A DNA stretch of 64,000 bases from Thereva unica (lineage: Eukaryota; Arthropoda; Insecta; Diptera; Therevidae), in NCBI GenBank assembly GCA_949987705.1, contig OX465281.1, positions 29,868,942 to 29,932,941 of the forward strand. The letters are read 5' to 3'. Made by a program: the position numbers and the translations under genes. Under the pieces are notes generated by a model that saw only the letters and a list, made by a program, of their open reading frames with translations, ran no database searches and was not told where the DNA came from. Below, piece by piece: positions 35,035 through 48,584 of the stretch (its first letter is position 1; every line of letters starts with the position of its first letter).

Positions 35035-36965
35035 ACATAAAAATAAAAACTTGAAGACATCAAAAAATTTAAATTTCTTGCAGCTAAAATCTAAAAAAAA
35101 ACTGTGACCTAAAAAAGCACGACTACAAAACCTACTTCTGTCTAGTTGCACATGCCTCGAACAATACATGGAACATACTTTCATACCTTTTAACCTACAA
35201 ACAGAATTCAAATTCCCACTCTCTTCTCACCTACAACACTTTTATCCAAAAACCCACAAGTATTTCACAAAATCAATTCCAGTTCCATTATCATAAAATC
35301 TTACCATCAAGATGAACAGAACCCAACGTCATTCAACCCACACACATCATTCCAAAAAAAGACAAAGATCAACTAAAAGAAAAATTGTTGCACTTTCATT
35401 CAACATTCCAGCAACAATTTTTGTAACATAATAATATCATTAACAGGCGCTTTTACAGTTAATTTTTAACCAGCATGATTACACAAGAATTCCAATAGAG
35501 AAAAGAAGAAGTCTATAAAGGAGGAGCACCAGCAACACCAAAGAAAAAAACAAGAAGAATTTCTTCAAGAATTGATATGCTATGCTAGAGACGATGATGA
35601 TGATACTATTAACCACCATGAATCTCCTCTCTATCTCACTCAATGGCCGCAAAGAGTTTATTGGCATCTTAAGAATTCTTCAGTTAGAAAATCAGCCATG
35701 GACGAGCAGGCACAAGAAGACACACTATATGGGCACATACCGGTATTGTAGAAATAAGGTATGTGCGGTGTACAAAGAGAGAATAAGAAAGTGCTGAAAG
35801 ACAACGGTTGTTTTTTTTTAAAGAAAATTTTCTTAAAGTGAATTAAGTGATATTGAAGAAGCATTAGAGGAGCATAGGAGGAGGAAGCATTAGAGAAGCA
35901 TAGGAGGAGGAAGCGATCCATTAGCGATCTCAAAAGAAGCGCACCGGTATTCTTTTGCGCCGACAAACACACATTATCGTAAAACTGAAATAAATCTAAA
36001 TGAAAATTTCTTTTTTTGTTTTCTTGTTTCATTTTTTATATGTATGTTGCCTCTTCTTCCATTTCTATATGTATATGCTGTGTGAAAAGAAGTTCTTGTA
36101 CTCAACAAAGTAAGAAGAAAAAAAAAGAAATGAAAAGGAGAACAAAAATTTATGAGAAGAAATTCTCATTCGGTAGGAAGAAATTTAGTCCAAGAATAAC
36201 ACCAGCATTTTTCATGAAAATGAAGCCATCATGGAAGCATTCGAGATAAGATTGAATTACCGTTGGGGCTTGGCTTGCAAGTAAGTATGTACATAAAATT
36301 TTCGCGTTTCTTGTTTTCCATTTCACACAACACAAAACCTCTAGTCCCGATTTGTTGTTGTCGTCTCTCACTGCCAAGAGTGTCGGATGCATTCTTCATA
36401 CACTTCATACAACACACTCTACTCTACATAGGTAGTTCAAGTAGAGAAAAAAACAGAACAAAAATTAAGATAAGACCTCCTATGTTTTTTTCTTCTCTAT
36501 TTTATATTTGTAGCCGTATAGAGTTGCATGTTAAAGCTAGCGTGAAAAGTGGCATGGCTTCTATTTCTATGATGTATGAAATTTGCACTTGAACAAAAAA
36601 TACTGCTCCACAAGCAAATGGTCCTATTTATTTCCTAGTCATCCCTCCATCGAAATGGAGTAGAAACAGAATATAGTTAAGAAGATGCCATACAAAGTAA
36701 TGTCGGAAATGAATAAAAGGTTTTTGTTCTATTTATTTTCTGGATTGATTAATAAAAATATGTTAATCAATTTTCATACTGTGTTTATAAGCTCTGATTG
36801 GTGTGCCAGGTGGAATTAATTTTTGTACCTTATTTGATTTTAATTGTTGAGTGGTTTCTGGATTATACGATGAAGAAAACATAGGAAAATGTTGATCTAG
36901 TTCTCAAAATCTTGAAGATAGAAGTCAATAAGAGCTGAAAACTCCTTTCTACACGAAAAGTCTTA
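35035..36965. other. Intronic, no element recognised
   Basis: Frames up to 124 codons on the minus strand (35658-36032) are low-complexity Phe/Ser/Leu-rich and lack any known domain. A 28-bp duplication around AGGAGGAAGCATTAGAG is visible near 35865-35910. Confidence 0.4.
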
Positions 36966-36970
36966 TTTAC

Positions 36971-37740
36971 CCCTGTTCTAAATTGTGACTAGTCATAAGT
37001 CACAAGCTTTTCAGACTTGTGCTTGTCATTCGAGAGTTTGTTTGTTGAGACTATCAGCTGTTTTGATATTCACCCGGTTTGTCTAAATTGTGACTACCAA
37101 CTTGCTTCAAGTTGACATTCACCACAGTTGTGATGGCGTTGTGACTTGTGACTGCTTAAATTACTTGGTTTCAGTTGCCGTGTGGCTAGGTGGAAGACTC
37201 TGCTACGTAAAAACAACATTAAAAAGAGGTTCGATTTCGCCAAAGTCTTTTGGAAAAAAGTAATATTTGCGGACGAAAGCAAGTTTGCGTTTTTTAGAAG
37301 TGGCAGTAAGACCAGTTTCACACGAGCCCACCAAAACAAAAATCGATTGAAAACGTAATTTGCACAATTGGTTCGAAAATTTGACTCGTGTGAAAGCCCA
37401 TACAACTTTCCATCGAACTTCAAAAGGGAAGGAAGTGCACTGAGTATGCAAAGAACGAACCCATGATGTTGTGGGGTAATGGTAATTTTTACAATCAACT
37501 TGGAAGAAATCGCGAAACTGCTACCTATTCTAAAATTGTGACAAGTCACAAGTTACAAACTGTGGCGGCTCGGGCATACTCCTTATTAACTTTTTATTTT
37601 AGCCGATGTTGACAGAAGTTACGACTACTTGTTCTCCGCTTCTACTGTACTTTTCATTTAGTATAGGACTTCAAGTTGAGATTCACCCCCCACTTGTGAC
37701 TGCGTTGTGACTTGTGACTGCTTTTAAAATACGAAACTAC
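36971..37740. repeat. Repeat F: two direct copies flanking a Tc1 scrap
   Basis: TTCTAAATTGTGACTAGTCA at about 36975 and TTCTAAAATTGTGACAAGTC at about 37532 begin two copies. Both end with CTTCAAGTTGACATTCACC-type sequence followed by GCGTTGTGACTTGTGACTGC (about 37158 and 37733). Copies are roughly 190 and 205 bp. A shorter relative may lie near 3520. Confidence 0.55.
37191..37480 (+). pseudogene. Tc1/mariner transposase fragment
   Basis: The plus frame reads WKTLLRKNNIKKRFDFAKVF, then WKKVIFADESKFAFFRSGS. This corresponds to the R..FAK ... W..V.F.DES.F segment around the second catalytic Asp of Tc1-like DDE transposases. About 37315-37415 looks like a small insertion with TTTCACACGAG/CTCGTGTGAAA ends. 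A possible continuation (MMLWG, compare G..M.WG) follows near 37460. Heavily truncated. Confidence 0.6.
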
Positions 37741-39665
37741 AGTTTATTCAAATTTGGATAGAAAGGACGAAAAAATTCTTGTTTCTTATTATAAAAACAA
37801 ACTTTTTCTAATTACTGCCTACATGTAAAAAATCCTAATAAAACTTAATTATTTCTAGGTAGCAAAAAAACGAACCCTACAACGAACTAATTTTCTGTTC
37901 GTAAAAATTAACATTTCCGTAAAAAATCTGGAATGATGATACGGAACAATTCATGAGGAAACTCCTGGGTTAAGAGCATGGAAGTATTAACATTCTAATT
38001 TCACGAAGTAAACAATATAAAGCTTCTACCTCTACAAAATGAATACATACCACCTTCTGTTTTTAGACAGTGATATCTCAACTACCTACTACTACTATCT
38101 CAACTAAACAAGAATGAATTAAACCCCTTTTTTGTACCCCCATATAATTTGACCTAAATCCTTTTATTTTACATTTACAACAGAATATAAACACTATACT
38201 GGTAAAAAAAATAAGGTTAATTACAGTATTGCGTGGATGTTAGAATAAAATTCATATAAACCATGTTTTTTCACCTCTTTTTTCCAGTCATTACTGTCCT
38301 ACACTAAAAGGATAAAAACAACATATTACTCGAGAAAATCATATGTTACAAAAAAATTCTAATTTCGATCAATCATTTTTAAATAAAATATCGTCAACAA
38401 AAAAAAACATAGATAGAAAAGATAGAAAATCCCCAACAAAATGTTGTTGACCCCCCCACAATGGCGCTATGCCAACGTGTAGAATAAAAAAAATGAAAAA
38501 AGGGAATAGGAAATCACTCGGCATAACATTTCCGGACTGGAGGCGCTTTTATATATTTTCATCACTATGGTTTCCATGCTAGTCACAACAGAAAAGTATT
38601 ATATCGCTTTTAATCAAGATAAATTAATATGATTGCTGCGTTTTAAGTTATATGGACGTGGAGACAGAAGTGCAGAAATAGACTGAGTTGTGGGGGGTTT
38701 GGAGTGTGTGCTGTATGCAGCTGGAATGGATGCAGTTCGTTTATTAAAATATATAGAAGATTATAGACGACGTCCACTTTAAACTTAAAAGATATCTAAA
38801 GTCTTTTCTAGAAAAACGAAATCTTGAACGTCACACACAATTTTATTTTTGTGCATTTTATCTAAATTTAAAACACAATTTCCGTGAAAAATTATTTCAT
38901 TGATATTTTTTCGTTCAAGAATTCAATCCTTTCCAATTTCTCTTGCCAAAAAATTCATTTTCTTCGTAAAAAACGTGTGCGAGAGAAAATAAAATTTTTA
39001 TTTTTGTAGCTAGAAACCATTAACATACCACGAACTAAAGAAATGGCACGAGCAAAGAAAATGCACTATATACGCCAGAATTTAACCTAGTTTCTTAGCT
39101 AGTATATAAATATTTTTTCATAATCGTAATTAATCATAACGAAAAGTAAAATTCATACATAATTTCCTGATTATGACCAAAAGTTCGATCAAACTCCTGA
39201 CAACTATTGTGTTGTGTAAATGGTTAGTCATCACTTTTTTTTGGTAATTAATTACTTTCCTTATCACAAATTTATAACCGAAAAAAAATTTTTTTTTATC
39301 AGTTATCAAATATTTGTTACAGTTCTACCCGGACGTAGTATATAAGGTTTGATGGCGGGAGTGGTGGTGGTGATTTGATGAATCTAATCAATTAACAGAA
39401 ATTTAGGTCGTTCCAGAAAATTATGCTGAAAACATGAATTATTTATAGAGGTTAAATCATGATCAGGAAAAGGACGATGTTATATACCCAATAGTGGGTA
39501 ATCAATCACTTTGGTGGTGTCCTAGATATTGGGTTGTTCTATTGAATGAAAGTGGGTCGATTATTAGATATGGTAGGATTCAGAATTGTATTGAAAGAAG
39601 GATTTACTCTTTTTTAATGGAAGCAGCACTATTAACACTCTCCACAAAAGTGCGACAATTACCCC
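37741..39665. other. Intronic, no element recognised
   Basis: AT-rich, no frame over 78 codons, no boundaries noticed. A loose relative of repeat B follows at 39670-39900 (GGTTCAACCCAGTCATAAAC, GGGTTGAGTAGCAATTGGG). Confidence 0.4.
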
Positions 39666-40061
39666 CGTTTATATGACTAGGTTCAACCCAGTCATAAACG
39701 GGGGTCGAGTTGAAACTAGCTCCTCAACCCAATCCAATTTCCCTCATATACGCGGGTTGAGTAGCAATTGGGTTGAAGTCACATTTGTTTTGTTTGTGTA
39801 ATTTGAGGTTATTTCAAATTACTACCGATTTCAGTTCAACTCGATTTCAAACCAAAGTGAACTCAACTCGACATCATATACAACATTGCCATTCACTTTT
39901 CTTTGAAAAACGAAAGAAAATTTTCAGTACAATGGCGGCATTTTTTGTTCGATTCGACTGTGTTACCGACTATCAATCACAATTTACAATAGAATCAGCT
40001 TTCGATTGACGAATCAAATTTCACACTAGGACCAATCTTTTTCACAATCGAATCAGCTTTA

Positions 40062-40281
40062 GTCCCCTGTGCTGAAGTCGACTCGTGTGACGTGAAAAAT
40101 CATTTGGGTTGAAAAAATTATATTTCAGTCGAATTATGATTTTCAGCACAGGGGCCTAAACTCAATTTTGCACTTCTACTCTTTAGCCTCTAAGCTGAAA
40201 GTCGTAATTATACTGAAACGTCATTTTCTTCAATTCAAATGACTTGTCACGCCACACGACTCGACTTTCAGCACAGGGGCC
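40062..40281. mobile_element. Foldback MITE, TSD TTA
   Basis: The left end GTCCCCTGTGCTGAAGTCGA and right end TCGACTTTCAGCACAGGGGC are inverted. A second CAGCACAGGGG in the middle and a mirrored CTAAGCTGAAAG make the whole 220 bp a large foldback with two arms of about 95 bp. TTA flanks both ends (40059-40061, 40282-40284). Same family as 16371-16537 and 20272-20474. Confidence 0.87.
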
Positions 40282-40369
40282 TTAGATTCTCGATGGATTG
40301 CCAACTCCAATTTCGGACTAAGGGCCAAGATTTCCTGAGCAAGTAATCAGGATAGCGGACAGCGGTATT

Positions 40370-40560
40370 CTAAAACGGTTCATGATAGCAGACATTTCGG
40401 GAAATCTGCCAGTGTAGGTAGACCGAGTAGGAGATTTTTTGATTGAAAATTTGGAATTGGCGACACGTGGAATTGGCCTAAGGGACTTTCAAACTTGGAG
40501 ACATGACTGGCCTTCTTCTAGCCAAGGCTCGATTTGGGCTGAACGCCATTGAATAGATGG
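40370..40560 (+). pseudogene. RTE-like 3' tail fragment
   Basis: The plus strand reads KRFMIADISGNLPV, a GRPSRR-like decayed stretch, FQTWRHDW and then GCTCGATTTGGGCTG...CCATTGAATAGATGG. These align in order with 58880-59075 (KRLIVSEISGSRPVGRPRRR ... RQTWRNALEKVKARFGL and the same non-coding tail). In-frame stops are present. Confidence 0.65.
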
Positions 40561-40588
40561 AAATATACGGCATTGACCGAGGTAAGCT

Positions 40589-40839
40589 AGCAATACCCAC
40601 CTAAGAAAGCTCATTTTTTGCACATATTAATAATATGAGATAGCAAGTGCATTTTTACAATAATTGCTTGATGATTGGGTTAGTAATAAATGAGTTCGTT
40701 TTATTTTTTACTTGAATATGTTATGCATAAAATTCAGTAAAATGAAGAACACAATTATTTAAAGAATAGATTTTGGTATAGCAAAAAGGAAAGTTTAGAG
40801 CGTTAGAGTGTAGTAATTGCTTTCCAGGTGGGTATTGCT
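40589..40839. mobile_element. Small inverted-repeat element
   Basis: The ends AGCAATACCCACCT and AGGTGGGTATTGCT are perfect 14-bp inverted repeats, extended inward by GAAAGC/GCTTTC-type similarity. Length 251 bp, AT-rich interior. No clear target duplication. It sits just after an RTE tail. Confidence 0.65.
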
Positions 40840-42376
40840 GCGTTAGTTCGGTATATGGAGAAATACTAAACATCGCCTACACCGGGCAAACGAAGGCCAA
40901 CGAATGGGCATGGTGTTTCCGTCACATGAAATGGTTCAAAGTGGTTGATAGAATTTCATTGTGGTCATACAAGCACAAATTGTGCTGAACGCCTGGGTTG
41001 TATGAATGAGGTCAAAGCCAATCATTTGTATGAAAATTGAGATGTCGCATTCGAAATTTGAAGAATACAGCCCTAAAGGGTCCAAAAGATGGAGCTTGCC
41101 TTTAAAAGGGTGTTGCAGGAATTCACATCAATGAGCTGAAAATTTCACGCTTGTATCAAAATCAAAGCAAACAATTTTTGTAACGGGGTTTCGCTTTCGA
41201 AAAGTCGATATCCTTAATAGCAGTCGATATGCCTCCTGAATTAAGTGGATCACTCTAACCAGCGGCAAAGGTTATGATATCGGCAGTACATAATACCAGA
41301 TGAACAAGGAGTGCCGTCCACTATATGAACACCCGAGTTAAGTGGACCTTTGACCCGAGCTAAGCCAAAAGGCACACCGGGTATTTAGAAACTAGAATTG
41401 ACTGGTGGTCATCAGCTGTACAGAAGGAAATCTAGCAACCGCTCCAACATATATCGAGATCCAGTCAACGAACTATTTTTTTGCTTGGTCATGTGTGGGT
41501 AAAATCTTGCACCGGACCGAATCGAACCTCCCACTGGGCTCGTCTGTATGCAAACCCAGATCCAAACTAAATCTCCATACAAAAAGCCCCATAAGCCTAT
41601 GCCGCTTTAGTATACGGCCGAAATGAAATATCTTTAATCAAACAAGGAAAAAACTGCTGTTAAAAAGGGCGGTCAGTTATCCTAGAATTATCTACCAAAA
41701 GTGTTTTTAGTTGCTTTCTTTCCAGAAAAAAATTGACTATATATCGAACAAAACAAAGAACAAGCAGTTGTTTAACAGTTCAAAATAAAATGCACCTGCC
41801 GACCTCGACCCTAAGTGAGAAATCATCAAAAAGGTAAAAACAAAAAATTAGCAGCTGTTTCCGTATTACATTTTTTCCCTTTTCATTTATAAAAAAAAAG
41901 AATACAGAACCAAGCGATGTGGAACCATTAAAAAAAATTGGATTAATAAGTACATTTCCCTGCTCTGTTTAAGCATAATAATGTTATCGATAAAACATGG
42001 AGAACAAGAAGGAACTATTCAAGAGGAACGCCGTCATTTCTTCCATCAAACACCATTCAATAGAAAGAAGTTTTTAATCCCACACCACTTGTATTTTTTT
42101 CTGACTAAATCTAAAATAACACACAAGAACTCCATTAAAATCCTAAATAAACAACCAAGAAAACAAATGCGTTTTCTTTTAGGTTTGTGTGAGGTTAATC
42201 TTAAAAATAATCTCCTTAAAATCTAGATATCAAGAAGAAAGTGGGGAAAAGGGAAAATTGTGTTTAAAAATAGAAATGTAATTTCTTTAGGGAAAAATAA
42301 GAGATTTTTATTAGGGGTTTCGTTCACTTGTTTGTTTTTAGTGTTAATTTATATATACTCCATAAATACTTATATA
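40840..42376. other. Intronic, no element recognised
   Basis: A weak repeat resembling 19500-19620 occurs near 41430-41580. Otherwise no supported feature. Confidence 0.35.
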
Positions 42377-43214
42377 TAGTCCATAAATTACGTGAGGCGT
42401 TTAGGGGAGAGAGGGGTCAGTGTAAAATGGCAAGAAAACTGGGTTTAATTAAATAAAACATGTTTTTCCACTAAAGACCCCCATTCACTTACAGGCCGCC
42501 GGTAGGCAGTGGCACGACTAAGCTTGACTCAGTCTAACTGAGGGATAATACTTCAGGTATCCGCCAGACAGGCCGTGGCATGCAGATGAAATCATGATTC
42601 CCTAGAGACACACAGGCGAACACGACCGCTTAGCATAGCAGGTTATTAATTCAAGCGCAAAAATGTTCATGGCCTCAACGAATGCTTCAAGGCGGCTCCA
42701 GCCTCACGCCGTTAACACCCGCAAACAAGCGCGAACGCGAGTGTGGATGGTTTTCACGCTTAGCTCGCACCTTGCTTTCTGTTACGAGTGGATACGGCGT
42801 GAATTCTTCCCATAAATTCACGGCTCGAGAGTGAATAGAAGCTCAGATCTTCAGGCCCGAACTGACGATAAATGCGAATTTTGTCAACTTTCTTGAGCTG
42901 TAGGCATTCTTGCACTTCAGGCCATAACAGTTGGCGGCCGGTGAGTGTATTGTCATACTTGGCCTCAAGGCTAAAACTTTCAGGCCACGGCCTGCCGGCG
43001 AACAGTGTGTGTAAATTGAGGCCTTAAGATATGGGTAAGTCCTACACTCGATTGTTTAGCCTCTTAAGGCTAGCCAAACGCGCGACTCGTCGAATGCTGC
43101 AGAGTACGAGCCAAGCAACACTAAACCGCGAAAAGACCATTAGAATTTAGTACTACAAGAAAGCACATGCCGAAAAATCTCAAAAATCACCTCACGTAAT
43201 TTATGGACGACCCC
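42377..43214. mobile_element. Inverted-repeat element with GC-rich core
   Basis: TCCATAAATTACGTGAGG on the left (42379 on) is mirrored by CCTCACGTAATTTATGGACGACCCC-type sequence on the right (to 43214). The core (about 42480-43120) is conspicuously GC-rich for this window and has its own inverted segments (CCGCCGGTAGGCAGTGGC against GCCACGGCCTGCCGGCG) plus repeated CAGGCC words, suggesting a second element nested within. No reading frame of note. Confidence 0.6.
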
Positions 43215-44990
43215 TTAAGAGAAATATTGAACACCTCAAAATGAAAATGTAATCAATTCGTTATAATCATATTTCTTTCAATATCAAATCACTTCATTTT
43301 TTTTCTACAGTTTTAAATAATTTTTCATGCCATATTAGATTTTTTTCAAAATGCATTAGCAACAACTGAAAAAAACATAACGATAGTGCTATGGACCGTA
43401 ACAATTGAAATTGTATATTGAAAACTGTAGCAAAGATTAAAAAAAAAAAACAAAATCGATTCGTTCATCTACAGTTTCCGTTCTCTACGTTTTTCTACTT
43501 CTCAGGTAAGAAGAAATACATAATCACAACGAATTCCTACAACAGCAAAAAAATCGATTCTTGAATTTTTCTTTCAAGAAATGATCATCATCGATGAAGA
43601 AAAAAAAACAATCATCATCAATTGTTTTATCGATATTATATCTCTACTATGCCATGGATGGGTACACTTGTATATATTATTTATCTTCTATGGCTGCCCC
43701 CCGTGCTTCTGGCCTGTGTAGTTGTTGGCAGGACGGGAATGAACGAAATATAAAATTGAGGTAATTGATCGATGATAATAAAGACAATTTTGATGAACCG
43801 AATTAAGATTTATTGTTGCTAATTTGATTATTTAAAAGAGAGAAGTTCTTTTTTTTTGTTGTTGCTCATTTTATCGTATTTTTTTGTTGTTATATTTTTT
43901 GCTGTTTGTTGCTAGATTGACGACTATGCCTTCTTTAAGGAGGTTAATGCAGAATTATTTTTAAAGTATGATGAGATAAAAATAAGAAGGCATTGATTTG
44001 TAGGTCTGTCGTCATCAGTGCTGGAAAAAGAAAATGTGACATAATATCCACAAAAAAAAAATAGCATGACTTCATAATACTGAGGCGCCACTATGGAGGA
44101 TTATAATTTCAAGTAGTATATCACATTATATAACATATCATATATCAAGAATCTCGTACTTAAACGATCTACTGATTGATGTATCTCAATAAAAAGCGTG
44201 ATTTGCACTTTTTCACGCCAGTTTTTTTCTATAAGAGTATAAGAGAACCTTGAGATGCCGCCATTATTTCAAAGAAATAGAAACTCGTTCGGCAAATGGA
44301 AATGTTATTTTGGTAGCTTCTTTTTTTATTATAAAAAAAAATATAGATAAATATCAGTTTCCTATCCTAAAAACTACATCTAACGGGGATTTTGCTCTAA
44401 TATCATGGTTTTTTGCATGCTTTTAAATAGAAAATATTGATTTAAAAAATAGAAATAAATAAAAAAAAAGTATGGGGTGATCATTTTGGATGGTATTAAG
44501 TTTCAGATTTATAGATCAAGTTCTATATTAATATAATCAATTCACGAGAAGAGCAAGGAACCCGAGTTTTATTTAATAAAAATAAGAAAGTTTAAATTTT
44601 ATAAGAAAATATTAAAGTTGCATAAATACATAATACAAAACAAACAACAAAATATGTAAATTTGCTGACTTTTAAAAATAATTTATGTATAATTTACAAA
44701 TAAAATTTTAGGCAGTTTGGGGTATGGTATAGAAATGTTTTTTATAGTTAATAATGCTTGTAATGAATGAGAAGAATGATTTTTATTAATTATAGATCCT
44801 AGTACAGTCAACCCTTATACAATGCAATTAATTCGTAGCGCATGCTATGAAACTCAGATCGGAGGGGCTAGTGAATATTCACGCAAATATGCCAATGAGC
44901 CCATCATATGGTCTATTTTAAGGAATTAAATCAAGCATCGTGAACAAAAATCGCATGTTTTCTTTACTTGCAGGAGTATTGTCTAATAAT
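43215..44990. other. Intronic, no element recognised
   Basis: Very AT-rich with long A and T runs and no open frame of note. Confidence 0.4.
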
Positions 44991-44994
44991 TGAA

Positions 44995-45165
44995 AATTGT
45001 GATGTACTTTCTCTCCAAAAAGAAGTGAATTCCGCATCATTGGCCTTCAGATGCGAGATAATAGCCTCCTATTTGATATTACATCTGGTGTCCCTCAAGG
45101 TTCGCGTTTGGGTCCCCAACTCTTTTTTGCATCTATATATAAATGCCATTGGTGTAAGAATAAGT
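44995..45165 (+). pseudogene. Jockey/CR1-like reverse transcriptase fragment
   Basis: SLLFDITSGVPQGSRLGPQL and the following FFASIY correspond to the RT block F.ITSGVPQGS.LGPLLF. This block lies between the two catalytic aspartate motifs. The adjacent catalytic YADD motif is not seen. Confidence 0.65.
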
Positions 45166-45837
45166 TGTCATTAAACATATTACAGCTTTTTTTTATCAAA
45201 TTGTCCAAACATGAGAGCGGAGTACGAAAATTCTCATTCATGCTGGACTCATTAAATTCACTGCTCACTCACGAGCGAGAGTTCTATGCTATAGTGCGCT
45301 CACCCGTGTGTGAGTAATTTTTTCAGGAATTTCCAAACTTGTTCTTGAGTCTGTATGTGCAGAAATTAAACTTGTTGAAAAAAGCAGATTTTTCGCAAAG
45401 GAAGAAATTTGCAATGAAGCCTTAATATTGATTGAGTACTTATCAATCAACAACAAACAGTTCAAAATCGAGACGAGGCAGAAATTCTGTGAGACCTGGT
45501 GCGAGAACAGCAATCCAACGTAAATCAGCTTAAACTTGTGGAAACTCAACAAAATTATTTACTGATCAAAAAAACCCTACGATAAAATCATGCCACGTGT
45601 AGTCAAAGCAAATAGCGGGATTTTTCCTAGATACTCCAGGCGGTACAGGCATAAAATTTGTTATCAATTTGATTTTGACGTCGATGAAATTACTTACACT
45701 TGAGGTGACACCAACGGGAACTGCATCAACGCTACTTGATGGTGGACGTTCAGTACCCAAACTCCCATTGAATTTGAACCAGATAGAAACATCTACATAC
45801 ATGAACCATCAGCAACAAATTCCGTATTGCCACATTA

Positions 45838-46045
45838 CTTAAAATGTGCAAAATTACAATTTGGGACGAGTGCATCATGGCAATTTAACCGCAGGCAGGG
45901 AAATGACAATTCCACACACGTTAACACTTCGTGTATGGATAAAATACAAGTGCGCGTGCATTGTAATTTCCCCTCACTGCCCATGGGAAAAGCGATTTTG
46001 AGATTCCCAATTGTTTTGGCGCACGCCATACTATCGGCTATGGGT
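45838..46045. repeat. Dispersed repeat D, copy 1
   Basis: It shares with 60500-60860 the ordered words GGAAATGACAATTCCACACA, CGTGTATGGATAAAAT, CAAGTGCGCGTGCATT, AATTTCCC and CGATTTTGAGATTCCCAATT-GTTTTGGCGCA. The 60-kb copy has about 190 additional bases before the last block. Family not identified. Confidence 0.6.
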
Positions 46046-46089
46046 GCAGCGAGCCGTACCGGGTTCCAGCTGGTAATATATATTTAAAA

Positions 46090-48550
46090 CTTTTATCACC
46101 GCCTTTTATTATTAAACAGTCCTAATCCAAGTTCTTTTCTTTTTGGGTACCTAACATGAGAGCCGATCACTTACGATCACTTACGCTCCTGTGCAAAGTG
46201 CCAAAAATGTTATCCTCACTCATATGCATGGCTGTCGTAATTTTAGCTCTGCGTTATATGAAACCTGCATTATAAGAGGGTTGACTATCGTTTGATAATA
46301 GTTGTTAGACAGAAATTCGAAATGTATATGCACTGCCCAAAATTTAATTGTAAAAACAATAAATATTAAAATGTTTATATTACCTTTGAGTATTATTCTT
46401 AAGTTAAAATAAAGCTTGGGTTTTTCTTTTAAAATATTTCTTCTTTTTTTTTTTTTGTGAAACAATTTCTTCTAACTCTTTATTAAAAATCTTCTATTTC
46501 AAAAGTAATACCATTCTTTTTTTTTTGTTCTTCTACTAAGTTTGATTTTATCGAGACTTATAACACAAAATTGTCTATAAGAATAAACCCAAAACTTAAT
46601 AAAACAAAATAAATAAATTTTTACCCATTTATATTTTTGGTTTTTCTAAGTCGTGTTCCTTTTCCTCTTTTTTTTACTCGTATATACTTGGGACTACATA
46701 CATATATGACTAAGTAAACCATCTCTTCCAAAACAAACAAGTTTCTGCAGCAGAAAACCGCAATTATAAATTTGGCATTAAGTTTGAGGTGTGCCCTCCT
46801 TGAAATCGATACACATGGAAAACGGTAGAGGGATTATGTGGCAAAAGTAATAAATTATTATTAAAAAGGTCGATCGCCTTTCTCTGTACAGCTCAGGACA
46901 AGTGCTCTGGTTTTTGAGTATATATTGATTTTCAAAGTGGGTACTAACGATTGGATCGTAAAATCTTAATCGGTATGGACTTAAAACCACATAATTAGAA
47001 AGTGGTGTTTTAGTACTTTTAAATGGAGGTGCAGAAGTTGAAATATTTGCAAGGTTTCACAAACAGATTTTATTGCAACCTTGATATTTTTATTAGCTTG
47101 GACTGGCCCGTGTATAAAATTTAAGCGATAAGTACGAACTAGCGATCAAAACGATCAGAAAATTCTTAGATGGTTCATCAGTGACCTAAGCTTCCGGCAT
47201 TTCCGATTATTCACTAGCTCTCAACCTCTTGTTCTTGTCTCAAGAGCCAAAATGTAAAGTGACGAAACACACGAAGTCGTCTCCACTTGAATCCGACATA
47301 TCGAGTCTACTCGTACATCCTTACAATCCTAGATCGATTTACGAGATGGCCTAACCAATTCGGATCATTCTCGTCTCTGACCAGAAAGATGTAGACGTCT
47401 ACCTGGGCATGAAAGATGTAGTCTCATATTTTTATAAAAATAGATACTTCCTCGATAAGGATATATTCAAGTTCAGCAATCAACTAAAGATCACTTAAAG
47501 AAATTTATTTAGTCATCAATACGTACGTAATCGAAGTACATAATATCGATAAAATTCGTTGGCCGATTGATTTACATTTAAAGCATTGCAAAATTTGTTA
47601 TCAATTTTTATAATCAATCATATTTCACGCACAAGAAAAATGATCGAGACGACAATTTTTGATATTTTGAAAGAAGAAAGTTTAAAGTGCACAATTTATT
47701 GAGTAATAAACGATAACATCAAAAATAGATGACGATTAATGTTTTTAAAAGCGAAAGATAATTCTTTTTTTAAAACATGATGCACTTAAGCTGTTTTCGA
47801 GGTATCGAACTGAGTGATTTTAATTATTAACCCAATTCGCAAATGGATTCAATTGCTGGATATATTGGTATACTATACGGATATATTGGTATACTATACG
47901 GAAACGCAGAAATAATGTATGTGTTAAAATAGCATATGGATTTCCTGGAGAGAATTCTACGACGAATTGTAAGTTCATTATCGAAATTGGGAAGTTTCCA
48001 AAATGAATACAATCGAGTTTCAAATTAATCGAATGAAGGAAAATATGAAGGAATGCGTTTTTAAAGTATGTACTTGAATACGTAAACTTATAGATTTCGA
48101 ATTTCAATAAGATTGCTTAGTCCAGATACATGTGGAGGAAGAGAAAAGGCAATTTAACAGATACTTTATTGAATCAAACTGAAACACGGAAAGTAATTTG
48201 TCTGGTTGCATAAGAAAATCTGGACCAATATACAAATATATGTAAATTGGATACCTTGCGTAGCAGTGAGTTCGAGAAAATGTTGTTTTGTTCAACTTCG
48301 TTCTGATGTTTTATATTTACTAAAATATCGTATAATATTTTATCGAAACCCGTGAAACGTTAATTTTCAGGAAACGACGAAATTCGAATGCTAAATATAA
48401 GTCGATTAGGTAGGGTTGATTCAAGTTTATGATAAGTATTATTAAGAGCTAGACGGGATCAAATCTTCCATCATCAAAATTTCCTTAACAAAAAGTGACA
48501 ATTTTTCGTGAGCAATGAAAGAAATAAATGACTTCGGGAATGGTAAATTT
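46090..48550. other. Intronic, no element recognised
   Basis: No supported gene. A perfect tandem duplication of about 21-22 bp (GGATATATTGGTATACTATAC, twice) lies at 47858-47901. Confidence 0.45.
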
Positions 48551-48584
48551 TCACTTTTGTGACAATTGTCACTCATGAGAATAC

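Noticed and set aside
35658..36032. 124-codon minus-strand frame in the intron
   Set aside because: It is low-complexity, Ser/Phe/Leu-rich and generated by a purine-rich plus strand with a short duplication. No domain, no start context, no neighbours supporting it.
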